Shown one piece after another: positions 52,701-61,592 of a DNA stretch of 64,000 bases (within the stretch, counting starts at the first letter, position 1; each line of letters starts with the position of its first letter). The DNA comes from an uncultured Lachnospiraceae bacterium (GTDB taxonomy: Bacteria; Bacillota; Clostridia; Lachnospirales; Lachnospiraceae). The notes below the pieces were generated by a model that was given only the letters and a program-made list of their open reading frames with translations, had not been told where the DNA came from and did no database searches. The stretch is from NCBI GenBank assembly GCA_910578175.1, contig CAJTPF010000001.1, positions 31,604 to 95,603 on the forward strand. The letters are read 5' to 3'. A program made the translations under genes and the position numbers.

Positions 52701-54325
52701 AAACCAGGCATTCCACACCAGGTGTCAGTCTGATTTCTCCGCCGCCTCATCATGATATATATTCTATCGAAGATCTGGCCCAGCTTATCTATGATTGCAA
52801 AAATGCCAACCGGGATGCCAGGATTTCGGTAAAACTGGTATCGGAAGCCGGAGTGGGTACCGTTGCCGCCGGAGTTGCCAAGGCGGGGGCCCAGGTAATC
52901 CTGATCTCGGGATATGACGGCGGCACCGGAGCAGCGCCGAGAAATTCCATCTATAATGCCGGACTTCCATGGGAGCTGGGTCTGGCAGAGGCACATCAGA
53001 CGCTGATACTGAACGGTCTGAGAAATAAGGTGATCGTGGAAACCGACGGCAAGCTCATGAGTGGCCGGGACGTTGCCATAGCAGCCATGCTGGGAGCGGA
53101 AGAATTCGGCTTTGCCACTGCGCCTCTTGTGACTATGGGATGTGTTATGATGCGGGTCTGCAATCTGGATACCTGTCCGGTGGGCGTGGCTACGCAGAAT
53201 CCGGAACTTCGAAAGAGATTTAAGGGAAAACCGGAATATGTTGTAAACTTTATGCAGTTTATTGCCCGGGAATTAAGAGAATATATGGCAAGATTAGGAG
53301 TAAAAACCGTGGATGAACTGGTGGGAAGAACAGACCTTCTGAGACCGAAGAGCGGCGTTATGGACGGTAATGCCGGAAAAGTGGATTTGTCCAGGATCCT
53401 ATACGCAGACGTTATCCGGGAACCGGTGAAATATTATGAAAAGAATGTATATGATTTCGAACTGGAAAAGACGCTGGATGAAAAAATCCTGCTTCAAAAG
53501 CTGAAGGGAGCTTTGGAAAAGAAACAAAAACGCAGTATTGAAGTGGATGTCAGCAATACGGACCGTTCCTTTGGTACGATATTCGGTTCTGAAATAACGA
53601 AAATGTATCATGATGCTTTGGAAGAAGATACCTTTACGATAAAATGTAAGGGGGCCGGCGGTCAGAGTTTCGGCGCATTCATACCGAAAGGACTTACACT
53701 GGAACTTACCGGTGACAGCAACGATTATTTTGGAAAAGGATTGTCCGGCGGCAGGCTGATCGTATATCCGCCGAAAGGGATCATGTATAAACCGGATGAA
53801 AATATCATTGTCGGCAATGTAGCGCTGTATGGAGCCACCAGCGGAAAGGCATATATTAACGGTGTGGCAGGCGAGCGGTTCTGCGTCCGTAATTCAGGCG
53901 CAACAGCAGTAGTGGAAGGCGTGGGCGACCACGGCTGTGAGTATATGACTGGCGGCCGTGTGGTGATTCTCGGCAGAACTGGAAAGAATTTTGCTGCCGG
54001 TATGAGCGGCGGAGTGGCATATGTGCTGGATGAAGACAGGGACTTATATACCAAACTGAATAAAGAACTGGTATCTTCCGGTGAAGTTACTTCAAAATAT
54101 GATGTTATGGAACTGAAACAGATGATCACTGAACACGTAGCATATACCAATTCGGAAAAAGGAAAGATGATACTGGATAACTTCGGCGAATATCTTCCGA
54201 GATTTAAAAAGATCATTCCCCATGATTATAATAAAATTCTGATGACCATCGTTCAGATGGAGGAAAAGGGGTTAAGCAGCGAGCAGGCCCAGATTGAAGC
54301 ATTTTATGCCATGAACAGGAACTGA
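49775..54325 (+). CDS. gltB: Glutamate synthase, large subunit
   Basis: About 1516 residues. It converts glutamine and 2-oxoglutarate to two glutamates. The class II amidotransferase domain begins at the cysteine in HDNCGIGAVVNIKG, which becomes N-terminal after propeptide removal. The central domain, FMN domain (SNSGEGGE, KLVSEAGVGTVAAGVAKA, GYDGGTGAAP) and 3Fe-4S site (CVMMRVCNLDTCPVG) follow; the C-terminal GXGXG beta-helix has GNVALYGATSGKAYINGVAG. The ATG at 49775 is 7 bases from GGAAGGG; 49769 and 49736 are less likely. It forms an operon with gltD, linking it functionally to glnA at 14 kb. Confidence 0.96.
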   Translation: MNQNDLFVRAAEQGMYSPGFEHDNCGIGAVVNIKGKRTHETVENALKIVENLEHRAGKDAEGKTGDGVGILLQISHKFFKKAVRSLGIFLGSEREYGIGMFFFPQDELKRNQAKKMFEIIVEKEGLEFLGWREVPTVPEVLGAKAVECMPCIMQGFVKKPEDVKKGLDFDRKLYVARRVFEQSNDNTYVVSLSSRTIVYKGMFLVGQLRLFFRDLQDTDYESAIAMVHSRFSTNTNPSWQRAHPNRLMVHNGEINTIRGNADNMLAREETMASEYLKGEMHKVMPVVNQEGSDSAMLDNTLEFLVMSGMELPLAVMITIPEPWDNNYTISQARRDFYQYYATMMEPWDGPASILFSDGDIMGAVLDRNGLRPSRYYITEDDTLVLSSEVGVLDMEPSRITAKERLRPGKMLLVDMVKGRLIDDDELKERYASRQPYGEWLDSNLVKLKDLKIPNKKVEEYSAEDRKRLQKAFGYTFEELKTSILPMAKNGSEPISAMGSDKPIPVLSNEPQPLFNYFKQLFAQVTNPPIDAIREEIVTSTTVYIGEDGNILEEKPENCQVLKVSNPILTSTDMLKIKNMNVPGFRVEVIPILYYKNTSLEKAIEHLFVEADRAHRDGASILILSDRGVDENHVAIPSLLAVSALHQHLVVTKKRTSLAIILESGEPREVHHFATLLGYGACAINPYLAQESIKQLIDLDMLDKDFYAAVNDYNDAILHGIVKIASKMGISTIQSYQGSQIFEALGISEEVIRKYFTNTVSRIGGITLKDIERSVDLLHSKAFDPLGLGVDLTLDSNGSHKFRSGKEEHLYNPQTIHLLQQSTWTGNYDLFKQYTRHIDEEMNAVHIRGLIDFKYPDRGIPLEEVESVDSIVRRFKTGAMSYGSISQEAHETMAIAMNMIHGKSNSGEGGESLERLEPGRDGWNRCSAIKQVASGRFGVTSRYLVSAKEIQIKMAQGAKPGEGGHLPGQKVYPWIAKTRHSTPGVSLISPPPHHDIYSIEDLAQLIYDCKNANRDARISVKLVSEAGVGTVAAGVAKAGAQVILISGYDGGTGAAPRNSIYNAGLPWELGLAEAHQTLILNGLRNKVIVETDGKLMSGRDVAIAAMLGAEEFGFATAPLVTMGCVMMRVCNLDTCPVGVATQNPELRKRFKGKPEYVVNFMQFIARELREYMARLGVKTVDELVGRTDLLRPKSGVMDGNAGKVDLSRILYADVIREPVKYYEKNVYDFELEKTLDEKILLQKLKGALEKKQKRSIEVDVSNTDRSFGTIFGSEITKMYHDALEEDTFTIKCKGAGGQSFGAFIPKGLTLELTGDSNDYFGKGLSGGRLIVYPPKGIMYKPDENIIVGNVALYGATSGKAYINGVAGERFCVRNSGATAVVEGVGDHGCEYMTGGRVVILGRTGKNFAAGMSGGVAYVLDEDRDLYTKLNKELVSSGEVTSKYDVMELKQMITEHVAYTNSEKGKMILDNFGEYLPRFKKIIPHDYNKILMTIVQMEEKGLSSEQAQIEAFYAMNRN

Positions 54326-54357
54326 GTGCATATATCTGCGCAGAAAGGAGTCAAGGA

Positions 54358-55842
54358 ATGGGCAAACCAACGGGTTTTATAGATTATGAGCGGGAAAACG
54401 GCAAAGCAGCCGCTCCCAGAGAACGAATAAAAAATTTTAATGAATTTCATACCCCGCTGTCAAAAGAAAAACAGCAGTTACAGGGCGCCAGATGTATGGA
54501 CTGCGGCGTTCCGTTCTGCCAGTCCGGTATGATGATCGGCGGAATGGCTTCCGGCTGTCCGTTAAACAATCTGATTCCGGAATGGAACGAATTGTTATAT
54601 ACAGGAAACTGGGAGCAGGCGTATAACCGTCTGCATAAGACGAATAATTTTCCGGAGTTTACGGGAAGGGTATGTCCGGCACTGTGTGAAAATGCATGTA
54701 CCTGTAACCTCAATGATGAGCCTGTAGCATCTAAACAGAATGAGCTGGCGATCATTGAAAATGCCTATGAGGAAGGATATGCGGCAGCAAGGATCCCGAA
54801 GGTCAGAACCGGTAAAAGGATTGCGGTGATCGGTTCCGGGCCTTCCGGACTGGCAGCCGCAGACCAGTTAAACCAAAGAGGGCATACGGTCACCGTGTTT
54901 GAGCGTTCCGACCGGCCGGGGGGACTTCTGATGTACGGTATTCCAAATATGAAGCTGGAAAAAAGATATGTGGAACGGAAGACCGGCATTATGAAAGAGG
55001 AAGGCGTGGAATTTATTACAGGCGTCGATGTGGGAAAAGATATTAAAGCAGATAAGATATTGAAGGATTATGACAGGGTGATCCTGGCCTGCGGTGCATC
55101 GAATCCGAGGGACATAAAAGCACCGGGAAGAGAAGCCGGGGGAATCTATTTTGCAGTGGATTTTTTGAAAGCCGTTACAAAGAGTCTTCTGGATACCGGG
55201 CTGAAGGAAGGAACCTGTATTTCCGTTAAGGGAAAAAAAGTGGTGGTGATCGGAGGCGGCGATACCGGCAATGACTGTGTGGGAACATCCATCCGGCTGG
55301 GGGCTGCGGGAGTATTGCAGTTAGAAATGATGCCGAAGGCTCCGGACTGCCGGGCAGCCGGTAATCCCTGGCCCGAATGGCCGAAGATCTGCAAAACGGA
55401 TTACGGCCAGGAGGAATCCATTGCGGTATTCGGTAAAGATCCAAGAGAATACTGTACTACGGTAAAAGAGTTTATTGCCGATAAAAACGGAAATCTCTGC
55501 AGGCTGAAGCTGGTGAAACTGGAAAGCAGAAAAGACCGGACCAGCGGAAGGTATGTGATGGCGGAAATCGAAGGCAGTGAATATGAAGTGGATGCCGATA
55601 TTGTTTTGATCGCGGCAGGTTTCCTCGGAAGTGAAACTTATGTGACTAAAGCCTTTGGGGTGGAAGTGAATGAGCGTACCAATGTAAAGACGGAGGCCGG
55701 CCGGTATGAAACCGGCGTGAAACACGTATTTACGGCAGGGGATATGCACCGGGGACAGTCTCTGGTGGTATGGGCCATCCGGGAAGGAAGGGATGCAGCC
55801 CGAGAAGTAGATATGAGTCTCATGGGTTATACCAACTTGTAA
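54358..55842 (+). CDS. gltD: Glutamate synthase, small subunit
   Basis: 494 residues. It oxidises NAD(P)H and passes electrons to GltB. N-terminal Fe-S cysteines are in CMDCGVPFCQSG, CPLNNLIPEWNEL and CPALCENACTCNL; FAD-binding motif GSGPSGLAAADQL; NAD(P)-binding motif VVIGGGDTGNDC; C-terminal FTAGDMHRGQSLVVWAI. AGAAAGGAG precedes the ATG, 32 bases after gltB. Length is normal. Confidence 0.96.
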   Translation: MGKPTGFIDYERENGKAAAPRERIKNFNEFHTPLSKEKQQLQGARCMDCGVPFCQSGMMIGGMASGCPLNNLIPEWNELLYTGNWEQAYNRLHKTNNFPEFTGRVCPALCENACTCNLNDEPVASKQNELAIIENAYEEGYAAARIPKVRTGKRIAVIGSGPSGLAAADQLNQRGHTVTVFERSDRPGGLLMYGIPNMKLEKRYVERKTGIMKEEGVEFITGVDVGKDIKADKILKDYDRVILACGASNPRDIKAPGREAGGIYFAVDFLKAVTKSLLDTGLKEGTCISVKGKKVVVIGGGDTGNDCVGTSIRLGAAGVLQLEMMPKAPDCRAAGNPWPEWPKICKTDYGQEESIAVFGKDPREYCTTVKEFIADKNGNLCRLKLVKLESRKDRTSGRYVMAEIEGSEYEVDADIVLIAAGFLGSETYVTKAFGVEVNERTNVKTEAGRYETGVKHVFTAGDMHRGQSLVVWAIREGRDAAREVDMSLMGYTNL

Positions 55843-55864
55843 TTTTGAAGAATTGTGATATAAT
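55837..55864 (+). promoter_or_regulatory. Promoter of the signal peptidase gene
   Basis: TTGTAA at 55837-55842 (overlapping the gltD stop), a 16-base spacer, and TATAAT at 55859-55864. Confidence 0.6.
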
Positions 55865-55917
55865 ACATGTGTAACGATTTTCCCTGAAACAGAGAAGGGT
55901 TGCGAGGTGAATGCGGC

Positions 55918-56571
55918 ATGTATAACAATCTTGATGATGATATTGAGATTATCTACTGGGGGGAAGATGAAGAGGACGATACTGTCAATTCGGAAAAATT
56001 TAAAAAACGCAGGAGACGCGGCAGGCTGCCGGAAGACTTTGACCTGCGGAAAGAAGTAATGAATTGGCTGAAGCTGATAGCTGTTGCCGTGATATTAGTC
56101 ATAGCGATCAATAAGCTGGTGATAATCAATGCCAGAGTTCCCACCGGTTCCATGGAACCGACAATTCATGAGAAGAGTCGTATGATAGGTTCCCGGCTGG
56201 CATATTTATTTTCAGAACCGAAACGGAAGGATATTATAATATTCCGTTTTCCGGATAATCTGAAAGAAAATTATGTGAAGCGGGTCATCGGTCTTCCGGG
56301 AGAGTATGTAGAAATACGGAACGGTATCGTATATATTAATGACGAACCGTTGGAAGAAGATTATACTTATTATGACAATAACGGAATTGTAGATCTAAAA
56401 GGAGATTTTGCAAAGACGCTTGTTCCGGAAGGCTGTTACTTTGTATTAGGAGACAACCGGAATAACTCCCATGATTCCAGGACATGGAAGACCACACATT
56501 TTGTCAGAGAAAACCTCATACTGGGCAAGGCGATGTTTAGTTATTACCCTGATATTTATTGGCTGAAATAG
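55918..56571 (+). CDS. lepB: Signal peptidase I
   Basis: 217 residues. A long acidic cytoplasmic N-terminus (about 45 residues) precedes a single membrane helix (LIAVAVILVIAINKLVII). The catalytic serine is in RVPTGSMEPTI and the lysine in YVKRVIGLPGEYVEI; LGDNRNNSHDSRTW is the usual box E. It cleaves signal peptides of exported proteins such as those in this window. ATG at 55918 is supported by GAGGTGA; the TTG at 55900 in frame has no ribosome site. Confidence 0.94.
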   Translation: MYNNLDDDIEIIYWGEDEEDDTVNSEKFKKRRRRGRLPEDFDLRKEVMNWLKLIAVAVILVIAINKLVIINARVPTGSMEPTIHEKSRMIGSRLAYLFSEPKRKDIIIFRFPDNLKENYVKRVIGLPGEYVEIRNGIVYINDEPLEEDYTYYDNNGIVDLKGDFAKTLVPEGCYFVLGDNRNNSHDSRTWKTTHFVRENLILGKAMFSYYPDIYWLK

Positions 56572-56591
56572 AATCCCATATAGAAAATTTA

Positions 56592-57398
56592 TCAAAGCTT
56601 ATTAAGGATGAAATATTGTATTTCATCCTTAATTTTAAATCCACAGTCTGTATACAGCCGGTGGGCTTTTTTGTTTCTTCCGGCAACCTGCAGGGATACG
56701 ATGGAATATCCCCTGTCTTTCAGATCGCGGCAGATCAGGATCAGACCGGATGTTCCGAATCCTTTTCCCTGTTCTTCATCCACGATACCAAATTGATAGA
56801 TCATGGCTTCCGTTTCGGAAAGATATTCGATCATGCAGCCGCCAACATAGAGGTCTTCCATCCAGAGGGAGTATTCGCCGCCGGAGGGCATCTCTTCATA
56901 TTCCGGTTCCGGCAGGCACAGGTGGCGGAACTTCCTGGAGAATATCGGAAGCTTCAGATCTTTTGTCATCAGATATTCACTGTATTCATAGTAGATCCGG
57001 CCGGAGCGGATATAGTGATTCAAAGCCGGACAACGGTTTTTTGTGTTCAACGGGAAATAGATAGTGTCGATGGAAGCGTGATATTTGTCCAGGGATTGAA
57101 ATACGGATGCCAGCAGTCTGGAAAAACAGCGACGGCGTCTGTAGTCCGGATGGGTAATTGCATATAGGAATAAATCCCTTTGGTCAAAAAAAAGGGAAAT
57201 ATAACAGATTAAGCGGTCATCAGATGAATATAACTGATAAAAGCAGGGAAAATTATCATGACAGCATAATTCATTTTCGGTAAAACAATCATAGAGACAG
57301 CCGTCATACAGGGCGGATTCCTCCAGCAGACGGAGAATTTCGGTCTCTTCTTCAGAAGTCAGCTGTGCAGTATTTGTGATATAATATTCGTCCGGCAT
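56592..57398 (-). CDS. GNAT-family acetyltransferase (two-lobed)
   Basis: 268 residues. Two GNAT-like halves: the first has FLYAITHPDYRRRRCFSRLL, the second IYQFGIVDEEQGKGFGTSGL, both matching the acetyl-CoA-binding motif A, and the end has HRLYTDCGFKIKDE. The substrate is unknown. Its 3' end, convergent with lepB, contains a perfect 11-bp inverted repeat (AAGGATGAAAT/ATTTCATCCTT), which encodes residues and may also end transcription. Confidence 0.82.
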   Translation of the reverse strand: MPDEYYITNTAQLTSEEETEILRLLEESALYDGCLYDCFTENELCCHDNFPCFYQLYSSDDRLICYISLFFDQRDLFLYAITHPDYRRRRCFSRLLASVFQSLDKYHASIDTIYFPLNTKNRCPALNHYIRSGRIYYEYSEYLMTKDLKLPIFSRKFRHLCLPEPEYEEMPSGGEYSLWMEDLYVGGCMIEYLSETEAMIYQFGIVDEEQGKGFGTSGLILICRDLKDRGYSIVSLQVAGRNKKAHRLYTDCGFKIKDEIQYFILNKL

Positions 57399-57480
57399 CT
57401 AAACAAATCCTCTCAAAAATTCGATATAAATAGTATATTGTAAAATATGGAAAATGGCAAGCCTGCTGAAAGGAGTTACG

Positions 57481-59280
57481 ATGGCAAATATAGAAAGCAT
57501 AAAAACCAGAAATGAGATTGATGATAAATATAAATGGAATATGAAAGACGTATATTCAGATGAAGATCTGTGGAGCAAAGATATTGAAAAAGCAAAAGAA
57601 CTGTTTCTGCGGCTGAAAGAATTCCGGGGAATCGTCTGCAGGGATGAGGATACTTTTGCAGAATGCATGAAGCTTATGAGTCAGATTGAACTGCTGACGG
57701 AGAAAATATATTTTTATGCCAATCAGAAATATCATGAGGATTTGGGACACAGCAGATATCAGAATATGGCGGGGGAATCCACGGAACTGCTGACCCGGTT
57801 TTATACGGCTTCTTCTTTTGTGGAACCGGAACTGCTGGCGGCTGATGAGACGGTGATCAGGAAGTATCTGGAGAGGGAAGATTTAAGGGAATTTACACAG
57901 TATTTTAATAACCTGTTCCGACAGAAGGCGCATATCCTGAGCGATGAGGCAGAGGAAATCCTGGCGGCTGCAAGGAAGATTTCCCAGGCGCCTTCCGATA
58001 TCTTTCAGGTACTGAATAATGCGGATTTAAAATTTCCGGAGATTAAAGATGAAAACGGCGATATGGTCCGGATCACCCATTCCCGGTTCGGAGTTCTTCT
58101 GGAGAGCAGGGACAGGTCTGTCCGGGAAGCTGCGTTTAAACAGATGTATGCCGTATACGGGCAATTTCGGAATACAATTGCATCCATCTATCTGGCCAGT
58201 GTGATCAAGGATACTTTTTTTGCGGAAATCCGAAAATACGATTCCAGCAGACAGATGTATCTGGAGGACGGGAATATTCCGGAACAGGTCTATGATAATC
58301 TGATAGAAACGGTACAGGAACATCTGCCCCTTCTGCATCGGTACGTTAAACTGCGTAAAAAGGCGTTGTCTCTGGACGAAATACATTTGTATGACCTGTA
58401 TGTTCCGCTGGTGAAAGAAGTGGATTATAATATTCCGTTTGAAAAAGCAAAGGAAATGGTATTGGAAGGGTTAATACCCATGGGCGAAGAGTATGTGGCA
58501 CTGCTGAAGAAAGGGTTTGCGGAAGGCTGGCTGGATGTTTTTGAAAATGAAGGAAAACGAAGCGGGGCTTATTCCTGGAGCGTCTATGGAGTGCACCCGT
58601 ACGTGCTTTTGAATTATCAGCCCAATCTGAATAATGTATTTACCATCGCCCATGAAATGGGTCATGCGCTTCATTCTTATTATTCCAATGAAAATCAGAC
58701 GTATATAAATTCCGGATATAAGATTTTTGTGGCGGAAGTAGCTTCCACCTGTAACGAATCCCTGTTGATCCATCACCTGCTGGAACAGACGGATAGGAAG
58801 GAGGAAAGGGCATACCTGCTGAACCATTTTCTGGAGCAGTTCCGAACGACGTTGTTCCGGCAGACCATGTTTGCGGAATTTGAGAAGATTACCCATGAAT
58901 TGGTGGATTCCGGGAAAACATTAAATCATGAAATGCTTTGTGATATATATTATAAGTTGAACCGGAAGTATTTTGGTGATATGATCGTGATTGACAAAGA
59001 AATAGAAATGGAATGGGCAAGAATTCCGCATTTCTATACCGCATTTTATGTCTATCAGTATGCTACCGGGTTTTCGGCAGCGATCGCGCTTTCCAGACGG
59101 ATTCTGGATCAGGGGGAATCGGCGGTGGAAGATTATAAAAAGTTTTTAAAAGGCGGTTCTTCCGCTTATCCGATCGAACTTTTGAAGTCAGCAGGTGTGG
59201 ATATGGGCAGCAGGGAGCCAGTGAAGGCGGCTATGAAAGTCTTTGAAGAACTGCTGGAGGAGTTGGAAAAACTGCTATAA
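57481..59280 (+). CDS. pepF: Oligoendopeptidase F
   Basis: A 599-residue zinc metallopeptidase of family M3. The active site is FTIAHEMGHALHSYYS (HExxH) with the downstream glutamate in VAEVASTCNESLL. It degrades short peptides in the cytosol. AAAGGAG lies 6 bases before the ATG at 57481; the frame is open from 57454 but that part has no ribosome site. A single gene with a short upstream region. Confidence 0.94.
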   Translation: MANIESIKTRNEIDDKYKWNMKDVYSDEDLWSKDIEKAKELFLRLKEFRGIVCRDEDTFAECMKLMSQIELLTEKIYFYANQKYHEDLGHSRYQNMAGESTELLTRFYTASSFVEPELLAADETVIRKYLEREDLREFTQYFNNLFRQKAHILSDEAEEILAAARKISQAPSDIFQVLNNADLKFPEIKDENGDMVRITHSRFGVLLESRDRSVREAAFKQMYAVYGQFRNTIASIYLASVIKDTFFAEIRKYDSSRQMYLEDGNIPEQVYDNLIETVQEHLPLLHRYVKLRKKALSLDEIHLYDLYVPLVKEVDYNIPFEKAKEMVLEGLIPMGEEYVALLKKGFAEGWLDVFENEGKRSGAYSWSVYGVHPYVLLNYQPNLNNVFTIAHEMGHALHSYYSNENQTYINSGYKIFVAEVASTCNESLLIHHLLEQTDRKEERAYLLNHFLEQFRTTLFRQTMFAEFEKITHELVDSGKTLNHEMLCDIYYKLNRKYFGDMIVIDKEIEMEWARIPHFYTAFYVYQYATGFSAAIALSRRILDQGESAVEDYKKFLKGGSSAYPIELLKSAGVDMGSREPVKAAMKVFEELLEELEKLL

Positions 59281-59362
59281 ATTTTAAAAATAGAAAGTAT
59301 TCAAAGGATGGCTTTGATAAAGTACAAATGAAATTTGAGATATGGGAAAGGTGGAATCTTCA

Positions 59363-60118
59363 ATGAAGTTCAGTGATGCGATTTACAAACGGAAATCTGT
59401 AAGGGCATTTGCAAATCATGAGATAGAGCCGGATTTGATCATGCGTATCAAGTTAGCGATAGACAGTGCTGCACGAAAATATAAGGACGTACAGATCAAT
59501 GTAGTGATATCGGATTACTGCAGGAAATCTTTTCTGGCGCCGTATTATATAGGGATATATACGGATGGCAGCAGGCGATCCGAAATCAATGCGGGATATG
59601 TTTTGCAACAGGTGGTAATTTACCTGACGGCTATTGGGATCGCCACCTGTTATCAGGCAGATAACGCCATCTTCAGGGAAAAAGATTACATGGGCCGGGA
59701 AATGACCATAGCCCTGGCGCTGGGGTATCCCACCGGAAATATGTACCGGAGCCACAGGGAGATCAAACGGATGAAGACGGATAAAATCTGTGTATATAAA
59801 GAAGAACCGAATACGGATATGAAGGAATTACTGGAACTTGCCAGAGTTTCGCCGTCTTCATATAACACCCAGCCATGGCGGTTTGTAGTGTATTCCAACC
59901 GTATGCATGTATTTCTCAAGAAATCCAGAGTAAAAAGAATTGCAAATATGGAATATGTCAATATCGGCATTATGCTTGCCAATATTGTGATCGGGGCGGA
60001 AGAAAAATGGATTGACATATTTATGAAGGAACAGGATGAACTGAGGGAAAAGGAATTTGGAAACAACGAATATATTCTTACCGTATTTAACAAAAACGGA
60101 GACGGTAGGAGGATTTAA
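59363..60118 (+). CDS. Nitroreductase-family protein
   Basis: About 251 residues. The FMN-reductase pattern is present: an N-terminal DAIYKRKSVRAF, a second arm with ELLELARVSPSSYNTQPWRF. The order and a two-part structure suggest the putative nitroreductase subfamily (TM-nitroreductase). Substrate unknown. AAAGGTGG sits 8 bases before the ATG at 59363, preferred over 59342. Confidence 0.8.
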   Translation: MKFSDAIYKRKSVRAFANHEIEPDLIMRIKLAIDSAARKYKDVQINVVISDYCRKSFLAPYYIGIYTDGSRRSEINAGYVLQQVVIYLTAIGIATCYQADNAIFREKDYMGREMTIALALGYPTGNMYRSHREIKRMKTDKICVYKEEPNTDMKELLELARVSPSSYNTQPWRFVVYSNRMHVFLKKSRVKRIANMEYVNIGIMLANIVIGAEEKWIDIFMKEQDELREKEFGNNEYILTVFNKNGDGRRI

Positions 60119-60154
60119 ACACTTGGTTCCGACAAATAAGTAAAAAAAAATTAG

Positions 60155-60183
60155 TTGACAATATAATATTTATAATGTAAAAT
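60155..60183 (+). promoter_or_regulatory. tRNA-Gly promoter
   Basis: TTGACA at 60155-60160, a 17-base spacer and TAAAAT at 60178-60183, 43 bases before the tRNA. Confidence 0.7.
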
Positions 60184-60226
60184 AACATTTGTTGTCAGAG
60201 ATAATTCTTATGGCAGTGAAATGTTT

Positions 60227-60298
60227 GCGCGAGTGGCTCAGTGGTGGAGTATCGCCTTGCCAAGGCGAGGGTCGCGGGTTCGAATCCCGTCTCGCGCT
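60227..60298 (+). tRNA. tRNA-Gly (anticodon GCC)
   Basis: A full cloverleaf: acceptor GCGCGAG pairs with CTCGCGC (60291-60297), discriminator T; anticodon stem TCGCC/GGCGA with loop TTGCCAA, anticodon GCC at 60259-60261; T-arm CGGGTTCGAATCCCG. CCA is not encoded. Confidence 0.95.
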
Positions 60299-60304
60299 TA
60301 TGAG

Positions 60305-60330
60305 AACTCCGGTATATCCGGAGTTTTTTT
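60305..60330 (+). terminator. Terminator of tRNA-Gly
   Basis: A perfect 8-bp stem AACTCCGG/CCGGAGTT, 5-base loop, followed by TTTTT. Confidence 0.92.
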
Positions 60331-60367
60331 GCGTGTATAAAATTTTTGTTTACATCCCAAAATAATA

Positions 60368-60397
60368 TTGACAGCTTTAAACAGTATATGGTAATAT
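60368..60397 (+). promoter_or_regulatory. Promoter of the DegV-family gene
   Basis: TTGACA at 60368-60373, an 18-base spacer and TAATAT at 60392-60397. Confidence 0.6.
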
Positions 60398-60439
60398 CAG
60401 ACATAGTTATAAAAACCATATTACAAGGAGAGGAAAACA

Positions 60440-61291
60440 GTGAATAAAGAAAAAGTTGCTATATTAGCTGATTCGGGATGCGATATTCCTGAAGATTTTA
60501 TAGAGAAATATGATATAAAGCTTTTGGGGCTGAAAGTAATATATGGAATGGAAATATATACCGACGGGCTGGATATTGATCCGATGATGATCTATGAACG
60601 ATTTCCCGATGAGATACCTACCACATCCACACCCAATGCCGGAGACGTGACCGAGATCGCAGACAAATTAAAGGCAGAGGGTTATGAAAAAGTGATAGCC
60701 ATATGTATATCCTCCAAACTCAGCGGTACCTTTAATACGGTAAAAACTACTTTGGAAGAATATCAGGGGCTGGAAACGTTTACCCTGGATACAAAGAATA
60801 TTTCCACAGGTTCCGGTTTGCTTGCCATGTGGGCAGCTGTACAGCTGGACAAGGGGAAAAGTTTTCAATGGGTGACCGCAGCGTTGGAACGGAAGGTGGC
60901 GGACTCCCATGTATATTTTTATATGGATACCCTGGATTATCTGAAAGCCGGGGGCAGGATCGGAAATGTTACAGGATTTATCGGTAAGGCACTGAATTTA
61001 AAACCCGTGATTTCTTGCGATGAAGAAGGGGTATACCGGACAGTGACCATGTTAAGGGGAAGAAAGAATGCGGTAGAAAAACTGGTAGAGATCGTAAAGA
61101 AAAATACAAAATCAGAAAAACTATGGCTCAGCATTATGAACGGTCATGCGGCGGATAAAGTGAGAGAGGTCCGGGAACTTCTGACACAGGATTTTAAAGA
61201 CGGGGAGATCGTGGCAGAAAAACAGATCGTGGCTTCCCTGGCCGTTCATACCGGACCGGGACTGGTGGGGATCGGAGTGCTGTATTTGTAG
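60440..61291 (+). CDS. DegV-family fatty-acid-binding protein
   Basis: 283 residues. The DegV/FakB fold is indicated by ILADSGCDIPEDF near the N-terminus, PTTSTPNAGDV, the serine region CISSKLSGTFNT, LDYLKAGGRIG and the final HTGPGLVGIGVLYL. Such proteins bind fatty acids and can present them to a fatty acid kinase (FakA), which is not encoded nearby. AAGGAGAGG precedes the start. Confidence 0.92.
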   Translation: MNKEKVAILADSGCDIPEDFIEKYDIKLLGLKVIYGMEIYTDGLDIDPMMIYERFPDEIPTTSTPNAGDVTEIADKLKAEGYEKVIAICISSKLSGTFNTVKTTLEEYQGLETFTLDTKNISTGSGLLAMWAAVQLDKGKSFQWVTAALERKVADSHVYFYMDTLDYLKAGGRIGNVTGFIGKALNLKPVISCDEEGVYRTVTMLRGRKNAVEKLVEIVKKNTKSEKLWLSIMNGHAADKVREVRELLTQDFKDGEIVAEKQIVASLAVHTGPGLVGIGVLYL

Positions 61292-61308
61292 CATAAAACA
61301 TTAACCTT

Positions 61309-61350
61309 CAAACACATGATTCTTTTATGTGATTTGGGGGTTTTCTTTTT
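61309..61350 (+). terminator. Terminator after the DegV-family gene
   Basis: A 9-bp stem with a bulged A (CAAACACAT with ATGTGATTTG) followed by GGGG and TTTTCTTTTT. The rest of the 300-base gap up to ptsH shows a short ORF (61316-61534) that I judge spurious, and no convincing promoter. Confidence 0.65.
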
Positions 61351-61544
61351 GGAGGGAATAATTTGCTTTACGATGGTGAAAAAATCTTATAGAATAGAAA
61401 AAGAATCCAACCAAGTCTGCAAATTTTATTCTTTTAGAGGTTTTTTTTCACCTTTTTTGTATACACTAAAATTAATAACAGATGATCAGGAAACTCGGAG
61501 TTACAGGACCGAAGCTTTACGCTCATCTAAATAACCGAATCAGC

Positions 61545-61580
61545 AGGAAAGGAGAATGGTATCCGTAAATCCCGGATACC
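61545..61580 (+). promoter_or_regulatory. Hairpin between ribosome site and start of ptsH
   Basis: AGGAAAGGAG at 61545-61554 is followed by an 8-bp hairpin GGTATCCG/CGGATACC (61558-61580, 7-base loop). The HPr start at 61593 lies after the hairpin, so the ribosome site and the start are brought near each other only if the hairpin forms. A competing 16-codon ORF starts at ATG 61556. Confidence 0.45.
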
Positions 61581-61592
61581 GTGACGGACAGA

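Noticed and set aside
61316..61534. 72-codon ORF between the DegV-family gene and ptsH
   Set aside because: It begins inside the terminator hairpin, has no ribosome site and no recognisable features; composition is typical of an untranslated leader.
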